Made by a program: the position numbers and the translations under genes
Assembly: GCA_003455655.1 (NCBI GenBank)
Contig: DMQP01000178.1
Coordinates: forward strand, 1-6,400
From: Treponema sp.
GTDB lineage: Bacteria > Spirochaetota > Spirochaetia > Treponematales > Treponemataceae
DNA: 6,400 nucleotides
Direction of reading: 5' to 3'
Part shown: positions 1 to 5,161 of the stretch, piece after piece
Numbering within the stretch: the first letter of the stretch is position 1
How the letters are laid out: the number at the start of each line of letters is the position of its first letter
Notes under the pieces: generated by a model
Database searches by the model: none
What the model was told of the DNA's origin: nothing
Seen by the model: the letters and a program-made list of their open reading frames with translations, nothing else

Positions 1-90
1 AACGTCTGGTTCTAAGTCTAGACTTTCACAAGCGGTAAAGCAGAGTAGAGAAAAGGCTGCAATGAATGCAAAGAGACGATTTTGTTTCAT
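1..90 (-). CDS. Lipoprotein, N-terminal part only (gene runs off the left edge)
   Basis: Only the first 30 codons are inside the window. They begin at ATG 90 and stay open to the edge. The product starts with a typical type II (lipoprotein) signal peptide: basic residues near the N-terminus (K2, R5), a hydrophobic core at about residues 6-19, and the lipobox-like sequence Phe-Thr-Ala-Cys with Cys21 as the likely lipidated residue. An acidic stretch (Glu-Ser-Leu-Asp-Leu-Glu) follows. Spirochaetal lipoboxes are known to tolerate such relaxed -3 residues. The start is supported by CAGGAG seven nt upstream and by a 4-nt ATGA overlap with the stop codon of the preceding membrane-protein gene, which implies translational coupling. 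The mature protein should be anchored in the periplasm or on the outer membrane. Its function cannot be judged from 30 residues. Confidence 0.72.
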   Translation of the reverse strand, partial: MKQNRLFAFIAAFSLLCFTACESLDLEPDV

Positions 91-458
91 GGTGCAGCTC
101 CTGTTATGGTGTCGGCAAGATGCTGGTTTTGTTCCCCAAGATCATTGAGTAAAGACTGATCTACACTTGTAAACCAACGCTCTTCATCTTCGCTATCCCA
201 CTGACCGTCTTTTTGTCGTGAATAGTAATAATCTTGAACAATAGAAGGTGCATTGGGCGCAAGAAATTCATCGACTGCAACAAAGGTTTCGTCGTAAGGA
301 ATTGTTATGCTTTTTTTATTTCCTTTTGAAGCGTAAACTAAGCCTATAACAACTGCTCCAAGCACAAAGAAAATCAGTATGCCGCTAATAGTAAGAGAAA
401 GTTTTGTTTGGCGCTGAATAAATTCCTTTACTTGCGCTGTAACATCACTGAGCGTCAT
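87..458 (-). CDS. Small single-pass membrane protein of unknown function, downstream of smc
   Basis: A 123-residue protein that I do not recognise as a named family. Residues 1-19 are polar and may be amphipathic. Residues 20-43 form one strongly hydrophobic transmembrane helix (SLTISGILIFFVLGAVVIGL and following), bordered by a short basic stretch (K45, K48, K49). The remaining 75 or so residues are soluble, acidic and aromatic, with a Tyr-Tyr-Tyr cluster, a Trp-Asp-Ser-Glu-Asp-Glu-Glu stretch and a second Trp. The C-terminal part is probably the functional domain; its side of the membrane is unclear because positive charge flanks both ends of the helix. I chose ATG 458 over the longer frame open to 509 because an AGGAGG precedes it by 12 nt and the longer version would overlap smc by 65 nt. 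Even so, the gene overlaps the last 14 nt of smc, so it is probably translationally coupled to it. The stop overlaps the next ATG. Confidence 0.75.
   Translation of the reverse strand: MTLSDVTAQVKEFIQRQTKLSLTISGILIFFVLGAVVIGLVYASKGNKKSITIPYDETFVAVDEFLAPNAPSIVQDYYYSRQKDGQWDSEDEERWFTSVDQSLLNDLGEQNQHLADTITGAAP
98..103 (-). promoter_or_regulatory. Shine-Dalgarno site for the lipoprotein gene
   Basis: The minus strand reads CAGGAG, seven nt before ATG 90. It lies inside the end of the upstream gene, as expected for a coupled gene, and it settles the lipoprotein start. Confidence 0.65.
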
Positions 459-3400
459 CCTGAGTTTTTTCCTCCTGACTAGGTGCTTGTTCTTGCTCTT
501 CTTGTTCAACAGCTGGTTTTTCTTCTGTCTTTGCTTCTTCCGGTTTGGGTTGAGGCTGTGTTACTTTTAATGAACCGTCTGGATTGTGTTCTCGTCTTGG
601 TGGACGTGGTGGAAGAACAATACCTTCTTCTGGCTCAACTTCTTCTTCAACAAATTCTTCGGTACTGTCGTCAAAGACTGCGCGTCCGTTAAGCATGTCG
701 TCATCAAGTTTAATCTGAACAACTTTGGTAACACCGCGGTCTTCCATGGTAACACCCAACATGCTGGACGCTCCCATAACGGTTTTGCGGTTATGAGTAA
801 TAACAATGTACTGGCTAACGTTTGCAAATTCGCGCAGTGTACGAACAAAACTGCCAACGTTTGTGTCGTCAAGAGCAGCATCAATCTCGTCAAGCAAACA
901 GAAGGGACTGGGACGAACCTGATAGGTTGCAAACAAAAGTGCAACAGCGGTCATGGTTTTTTCTCCACCAGACAAAAGCGAAATGTTTTCCAATTTTTTT
1001 CCTGGCGGCTGAGCATAAATGTCAATTCCCGTAGTAAGAACATTTGTTGGATCTACTAAGCGCAAATCTGCACGACCTGCATTTCCAAACAAACGACGGA
1101 ACATGTTGTGGAAGTTTTTCTGAATCTTACGGTATGTGCTAAGGAACATTTCTGCAGACTTACTGCGAATTTCTTCGCTAACACGAACCAAGTTTTCGAG
1201 AGACTTTTGTGCATCGTTGTAGTTAGCCTGCTGTCGTTCGTAGCGTTCTTTTTCTTCTGCAAACTGTTCCAAAGCCATAAGGTTAACTTGACCCAAGTCA
1301 CTAATTTTCTGGCGAGTGGATGCAAGTTTTTCTTTAAGCGATGCAACTGGTGTTGTAATTGTATACATGCGCTCTTCGAATTCCATAAGATCGCGAGAAT
1401 AGTTGTCTTGGAAGTTTTGTTTTACATTGCGTATTTCTGTTTCGTTTTGAACAATATCGACAGACAGTTTTTCCAGTTGCGCTTGATATTTGTTTTTTTC
1501 GTCTTGCTTTTTTTGAAGTGCAGTTTGCTTGCCACTAACGCGACTGTTGCAGTCAGAAATTTGTTTATCTAATTCTTCCAGTTCCTTGGTGATTTTTTCA
1601 CCTTGAGCTTGAAGTTCTGCAATCTGTTCATCAAGTTCTTCGATTTGTTCATCCATTTCGTCACGGCGGCGTGTCTCTTCGTACAGTTCGTCTTGACGTT
1701 CTTTGAGTGACACTTGTTCGGCAGAGAGTGTTTTTTGCAATGTCTTTATCTGCTGTTCTGCTGCAAAAATTTGCTGACTCATGCCAGCCTGATTTACGCG
1801 CAGTTTTTCAAGAGTCTCTCGGTACTCATTGATTTTTTTGCTGAGCACGGTATTTGTTTTGGTAAGTTCTTCAGAAGCTTTGCGTATTTCTTCGACAGTG
1901 GCAATGTTCTGCTGAATGTTTTGATCGATGCCCCGTTTTTTAGTGATAATACCTTCAGGAGAAAGAAATTCATCAATAAACTGAGGAGTTGTTTTTGTGT
2001 AATCGTCAATACTTTGTCCTAACTGAACAAGCATGTTGCCTAAATCGTCAAAAGCTTGTACGGCATCGGTAGAAAAGCGGGCTGTTTCTTGTGCTGAATG
2101 AGAACTAAGGGCTGCAAAGTCTCGGAAAATGTTTGCTCTTCCCGAGGCAAAGATTTTTACTTTTTCAAGCTGAGTAACCAGTGCTTCTTTTGCGCTTCTG
2201 TTTGCAGCAGAAGAGTAGCCTGCATCTTTTAGTTTTGCATCCAGTTCGGTAACAATGTCTTCTGTAATGGCAGCAAGTTGATTTTGCAGTTCTTGTCTTT
2301 CTGCATCAAGTTTGTGAATTTTTCCACCGTTAATGCCAATCTGTTTTTCGTTTTCGTCTATTTGACCAGATGAAGCCTGAATGTTTGACACAAAGCCCTG
2401 AATGTTTTTGTTGAGGTCTGCAAGCTGCTTGTTCTTTTCGTGAAGTTCAGCATTCTGGCTGTCTATGTCTTCGTTGTATTCGTCTATGCGTTCTTGAATA
2501 TTTTTTATGCGGTTTTCAAGTTGACCAACTTTTTCGCGTAATTCAGACTGATGGTCGCGCAACTGTTTTGCCATTGCTTTTTTTCCTGTCTGTTCGGCAG
2601 AAATTTTAATGACTTCTTGTTGCTTAATGTTAACTTCATCTTGGAGTGCTTTAATTTTATCTGTATTTTCGTTGAGTGTGCTGTAAATTTCTTCTATTTC
2701 TTTTGCAGCGGCATCTCGCTTTTCTTCTGCTTCTTTTCGTTTCGATTCATGCTGTGCTTTGTTTTGTGTAAAGTCTTTTAGCTTAAGAAGCTGAATGTCC
2801 AGTTCGTAGTTGAATTTGTCTTCGGTAAGTTTTCGATATTTTGCAGTTTTGTCTGCCTGAACTTTAAGTGTTTCGTAATTGCGTTTTGTTTCGGCAAGTC
2901 CTAAATCTATTTGTGCAAGGTTTGCTCTTGTGCGTTCAAGTTCACGCTCTGCTTCTGCAACTTCTGCTTTACTGCGGCTTATTCCGGCTGCTTCTTCAAA
3001 AAGGTAGCGTCTGTCTTCTGGCTTTGAAGAAAGAATCTGGTCAATTTTTCCCTGTTCCATAACAGAGTAGGCTGCCTTACCAACACCCGTATCCATAAAC
3101 ATTTTACGAATTTCGGTGGCAGTTGCTTGGCGTCCGTTAATAAAGTATTCGTTTTCTCCAGAACGATAGAGGCGGCGCTTTATGGCTACTTCAAGATCTT
3201 CACCAGGAATAAGACTGTTTTCGTTTGCAATAGTGAGGGTTACTTCTGCTAAACCCAAAGGAGGACGTGTTTCTGTTCCATTGAAGATGACGTCTTCCAT
3301 AGTAGCTGCACGAAGGTTCTTTGAGCGGTTTTCGGCAAGTACCCATTTGATTGCATCAACAACGTTACTTTTTCCACAACCGTTTGGACCCAAAAGCGCA

Positions 3401-3480
3401 GTAATTCCGTCTGCAAAGTTTATGCGAGTTCTGTCGGCGAAAGATTTAAATCCGTATATTTCGAGACTTTTTAAAAACAC
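445..3480 (-). CDS. smc: Chromosome segregation ATPase SMC, short, with an atypical hinge and an acidic C-terminal tail
   Basis: SMC dimers form ATP-driven rings that compact and segregate the chromosome in the cytoplasm. All head motifs are visible: Walker A GPNGCGKS (31-38), arginine-finger position R57, Q-loop Gln143 (MEQGKI), the FEEAAGI block (161-167), LGQVN (729-733), signature LSGGE (836-840) and Walker B LLDEIDAALDD with D864 and E865. Glu-rich coiled coils occupy about 169-420 and 522-728. Between them, residues 421-525 sit where the hinge belongs but do not show the usual Gly-rich hinge pattern. The protein is 1011 residues, against about 1150-1200 for typical bacterial SMC. After the head comes an 80-residue acidic Pro/Gln/Glu-rich tail (932-1011). 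Start: GTG 3480, with GAGGGG eight nt upstream; translation begins MFLKSLEIYGFKSF, the normal SMC N-terminus. No scpA or scpB is adjacent. Position 49-51 reads AEN where most SMCs have GEQ. Identity is very secure. Confidence 0.96.
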   Translation of the reverse strand: MFLKSLEIYGFKSFADRTRINFADGITALLGPNGCGKSNVVDAIKWVLAENRSKNLRAATMEDVIFNGTETRPPLGLAEVTLTIANENSLIPGEDLEVAIKRRLYRSGENEYFINGRQATATEIRKMFMDTGVGKAAYSVMEQGKIDQILSSKPEDRRYLFEEAAGISRSKAEVAEAERELERTRANLAQIDLGLAETKRNYETLKVQADKTAKYRKLTEDKFNYELDIQLLKLKDFTQNKAQHESKRKEAEEKRDAAAKEIEEIYSTLNENTDKIKALQDEVNIKQQEVIKISAEQTGKKAMAKQLRDHQSELREKVGQLENRIKNIQERIDEYNEDIDSQNAELHEKNKQLADLNKNIQGFVSNIQASSGQIDENEKQIGINGGKIHKLDAERQELQNQLAAITEDIVTELDAKLKDAGYSSAANRSAKEALVTQLEKVKIFASGRANIFRDFAALSSHSAQETARFSTDAVQAFDDLGNMLVQLGQSIDDYTKTTPQFIDEFLSPEGIITKKRGIDQNIQQNIATVEEIRKASEELTKTNTVLSKKINEYRETLEKLRVNQAGMSQQIFAAEQQIKTLQKTLSAEQVSLKERQDELYEETRRRDEMDEQIEELDEQIAELQAQGEKITKELEELDKQISDCNSRVSGKQTALQKKQDEKNKYQAQLEKLSVDIVQNETEIRNVKQNFQDNYSRDLMEFEERMYTITTPVASLKEKLASTRQKISDLGQVNLMALEQFAEEKERYERQQANYNDAQKSLENLVRVSEEIRSKSAEMFLSTYRKIQKNFHNMFRRLFGNAGRADLRLVDPTNVLTTGIDIYAQPPGKKLENISLLSGGEKTMTAVALLFATYQVRPSPFCLLDEIDAALDDTNVGSFVRTLREFANVSQYIVITHNRKTVMGASSMLGVTMEDRGVTKVVQIKLDDDMLNGRAVFDDSTEEFVEEEVEPEEGIVLPPRPPRREHNPDGSLKVTQPQPKPEEAKTEEKPAVEQEEQEQAPSQEEKTQDDAQ
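471..476 (-). promoter_or_regulatory. Strong Shine-Dalgarno (AGGAGG) for the small membrane protein, inside smc
   Basis: The minus strand reads AGGAGG followed by six A residues. The motif lies within the last codons of smc and is 12 nt before ATG 458, longer than the ideal spacing. It decides the start of the small membrane protein. The same bases could have a second role as a frameshift stimulator (see findings). Confidence 0.6.
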
Positions 3481-3488
3481 TGGAGCGT

Positions 3489-3494
3489 CCCCTC
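3489..3494 (-). promoter_or_regulatory. Shine-Dalgarno for smc supporting a GTG start
   Basis: The minus strand reads GAGGGG, eight nt before GTG 3480 and directly after the TAA of the prepilin peptidase gene. It supports the non-ATG start, which also gives the expected SMC N-terminus. Confidence 0.7.
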
Positions 3495-3950
3495 TTAGTA
3501 TTTGGTAAGTATACTAAAAAAAGGCATATTAAACAAGATACCTGCAAGCAGAGTGCCTGCGGTTATAAAGGGAGCAAAGGCAATTGCTTTATCAGAATGC
3601 CACTTTTTTTGTATAGTTATAGCCAAAGCCGCTAACAGTGCAGCGAAAAAAAATCCCAAAAAAACAGCAAGGGGACCCGCGTACATACCACAAGCACTTC
3701 CGTATTTAACATCTCCCCAACCCAAGCCTTTTTTTGAAACAAAACGAATAATCATAAGAAAGAGTGGAGCTAAAAGAGCTGTCAAAAGGTAGAGCCAAAG
3801 CATTGTTTTTGTAGCAAGAACCCGGTAGAGAGTGAGTAGGGAAAGAGAAAGTAAGGTAAAGGCGTCTGGAATTTTTTGAGTCTTTATGTCACTTATGCAA
3901 ATGGGAATTGATGTCAGTAAAAAGATTATGCTTTCGGTCACTACTGACAT
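3495..3950 (-). CDS. Stand-alone A24-type prepilin peptidase (GxGD membrane aspartyl protease)
   Basis: A 151-residue, almost wholly hydrophobic inner-membrane protein with about five to six membrane segments. The two catalytic aspartates of the A24 family are present in their usual contexts: D21 in SDIKTQKIP (Asp, five residues, Ile-Pro) and D80 in GLGWGDVKYG (the GxGD-x-K motif). A later AFAPFITAG (124-132) matches the conserved Pro-Phe-containing segment. The family cleaves leader peptides from type IV prepilins, pseudopilins or archaellin-like substrates. The N-terminal methyltransferase domain of PilD is absent, so this is the short TadV/CpaA/FlaK-like form. It overlaps the helicase stop by 10 nt and ends 14 nt before smc. 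The start is uncertain: ATG 3950 has an AGAGGA directly against it, whereas GTG 3941, three codons in, has the same motif at nine nt and a TAGTG stop-start overlap. Substrate unknown; no pilin gene is in the window. Confidence 0.85.
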   Translation of the reverse strand: MSVVTESIIFLLTSIPICISDIKTQKIPDAFTLLSLSLLTLYRVLATKTMLWLYLLTALLAPLFLMIIRFVSKKGLGWGDVKYGSACGMYAGPLAVFLGFFFAALLAALAITIQKKWHSDKAIAFAPFITAGTLLAGILFNMPFFSILTKY

Positions 3951-5116
3951 TCCTCTGGGCTAAGCACTTTTCCCTTAAAGAGTTCTTTGGGATATACGGT
4001 AATGCCCAATTTTTTTTCAAGAGCAGCGTAACGACGCATTTCTTTTTCGTCACCGATGACACAGTTTATGCCACTTTTTCCCATGCGAGCGGTTCTTCCT
4101 GCCCGGTGTATAAAAAAGTCTTCACCCTCAGGTAGATCCATTTGCACGACATGGCTTACATCTGCAATATCAAGTCCTCGAGAAGCAAGATCTGTGGTAA
4201 CTAAGACCTTGATTTTTCCACTTCTAAAACGGTCTATAGCGGCTTTGCGTAATTTTTTGTCTTCTTTTGCACTGAGGCCTTCGCAAGCAATTTTGCGGAA
4301 CTGTAACTTTTGCACAATGTTTGGAAGCTGGTCATTTCTTGAAGTAAAGACAATGATTTTTGAACCCTTACATGCATTTATAAAACTTCTAAGAGTGTCT
4401 ATTTTATCTCGTCTTTCTGCAAAGAGTGCCCAGTGACTAATGCGTTTTCTGAGAACTTCTTCTGCAGGGAGTCTTACTAAGGTCATATCAGAAAGAACTT
4501 GTCCGTCAAAGATGCTTTTGCGACAGTCTTGCAAAGTGCGAACGGTGTATTCGTTTACCGTAGCAGAACAGCCTATAATTTGAACAGACTGAGGTAAGCG
4601 TTCTAAAAGTGCTTGTGTTGCTTCTCTCATTTCTTTGGAAAGAAGGCGGTCGGTTTCGTCAAGCACAAGACTTTCAACCGCATCGGCTTTGAGTTTTTTT
4701 AAATGAATTAATTCCAAAAGTCTACTTGTTCCACCTATGACAATGTCGGGCTTCGTCTTTAGTTGTTCAATTTGACGGTTAAGTGGAGAGCCTCCTATGC
4801 AAAGAACACAGCCTAAGTCTGTTATCATTTGAACTTGAACTTTTATTTGTGCTGCCAGTTCGTAAGTGGGAGAAGCAATGAGAAGACGAACGCTTTTGTT
4901 ACCATTGGGACTTTTTTGCAACTTTTGTATAAGCGGAAGCAAGTAAGCGAAGGTTTTTCCTGTTCCTGTTTCGCTTTGAAAGAGCATGTTGCCACCTTCA
5001 GCAATTAAGGGAATGACTTTTTTCTGAACAGGACTGGGGCTTTTTATGTTGTGTTGTGAAAGACGTTCTATAAGAGAAGCATCTATTCCCAGTTGTTCGA
5101 ATGATTGTGTGTCCAT
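3941..5116 (-). CDS. DEAD-box family ATP-dependent RNA helicase (DETD variant)
   Basis: A 391-residue cytoplasmic RNA helicase with two RecA-like domains and no long C-terminal extension. Motifs in order: Q motif with F6 and Q31 (SPSPVQ), motif I SETGTGKT (48-55), Ia PTYELAAQ (83-90), GG at 108-109, Ib-like GTSRLLEL (129-136), motif II DETD (153-156), motif III SAT (184-186), motif IV IIVFTSR (254-260), motif V TTDLASRGLDI (307-317) and motif VI HRAGRTAR (337-344). The catalytic residues for ATP hydrolysis are intact. Three positions depart from the consensus: Tyr for Arg in Ia, Thr-Ser-Arg in place of Thr-Pro-Gly-Arg in Ib, and Thr for Ala in motif II. Family members unwind short RNA duplexes in ribosome assembly, mRNA decay or cold adaptation; which of these applies is not visible. 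I chose ATG 5116 over ATG 5143 because the protein then begins just before the Q-motif Phe and because a -10-like element lies between the two. First gene of the operon. Confidence 0.92.
   Translation of the reverse strand: MDTQSFEQLGIDASLIERLSQHNIKSPSPVQKKVIPLIAEGGNMLFQSETGTGKTFAYLLPLIQKLQKSPNGNKSVRLLIASPTYELAAQIKVQVQMITDLGCVLCIGGSPLNRQIEQLKTKPDIVIGGTSRLLELIHLKKLKADAVESLVLDETDRLLSKEMREATQALLERLPQSVQIIGCSATVNEYTVRTLQDCRKSIFDGQVLSDMTLVRLPAEEVLRKRISHWALFAERRDKIDTLRSFINACKGSKIIVFTSRNDQLPNIVQKLQFRKIACEGLSAKEDKKLRKAAIDRFRSGKIKVLVTTDLASRGLDIADVSHVVQMDLPEGEDFFIHRAGRTARMGKSGINCVIGDEKEMRRYAALEKKLGITVYPKELFKGKVLSPEECQ
3951..3956 (-). promoter_or_regulatory. Shine-Dalgarno near the two candidate prepilin peptidase starts
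   Basis: The minus strand reads AGAGGA. Its distance is zero nt to ATG 3950 but nine nt to GTG 3941, so it favours the internal GTG start. The difference is only three residues. Confidence 0.45.
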
Positions 5117-5122
5117 GTGCAC

Positions 5123-5128
5123 ACTATA
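5123..5128 (-). promoter_or_regulatory. Putative -10 element for the helicase operon, probably leaderless
   Basis: The minus strand reads TGC-TATAGT, an extended -10 pattern, ending six nt before ATG 5116. Transcription would start at or next to the A of the ATG. No good -35 hexamer is seen at 16-18 nt and no Shine-Dalgarno precedes the ATG. Inferred from sequence pattern only. Confidence 0.45.
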
Positions 5129-5149
5129 GCATATTTTGTTCATTTAAGA

Positions 5150-5155
5150 TATACT
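5150..5155 (+). promoter_or_regulatory. Putative -10 element for the glycosyltransferase gene, probably leaderless
   Basis: TATACT ends six nt before ATG 5162. The only purine-rich bases before the ATG (AGG) lie one nt from it, too close to work as a Shine-Dalgarno. No clear -35 is visible. The spacing mirrors that of the divergent helicase gene. Confidence 0.4.
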
Positions 5156-5161
5156 TTAGGC

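Noticed and set aside
459..509. Longer N-terminus for the small membrane protein starting at 509
   Set aside because: It would add 17 basic residues that overlap smc by 65 nt with no ribosome-binding site before it. AGGAGG before ATG 458 fits better. The open frame is kept only as part of the frameshift idea.
586..1059. 157-codon open frame on the plus strand, opposite the SMC head
   Set aside because: It is antisense to the most conserved part of smc. The translation is low-complexity in Asn, Phe and Lys with no motif, and no ribosome-binding site was seen.
1108..1572. 154-codon plus-strand open frame with Cys/Phe-rich hydrophobic stretches
   Set aside because: It is a mirror of Glu/Lys-rich coiled-coil codons (GAA/AAA give TTC/TTT), which always produce Phe-rich false membrane proteins on the other strand.
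1714..2781. Further plus-strand Phe/Leu/Cys-rich open frames (for example 1714-2022 and 2551-2781)
   Set aside because: Same cause: antisense of the smc coiled coil. No independent support.
445..3480. Possibility that the large ATPase is RecN, Rad50 or a MukB-like protein
   Set aside because: The order FKSF, GPNGCGKSN, EQGKI, EEAAGI, LGQVN, LSGGEK and LLDEIDAALDD is that of SMC. There is no zinc-hook CxxC at the centre (Rad50), and the length is too great for RecN.
5117..5143. Helicase start at ATG 5143, adding nine residues
   Set aside because: No Shine-Dalgarno precedes it, the extra residues lie outside the family's usual N-terminus, and a good -10-like element falls between 5143 and 5116.
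5105..5161. TTG start at 5105 for the glycosyltransferase
   Set aside because: It would overlap the helicase start region and add 19 residues before the normal family N-terminus at ATG 5162.
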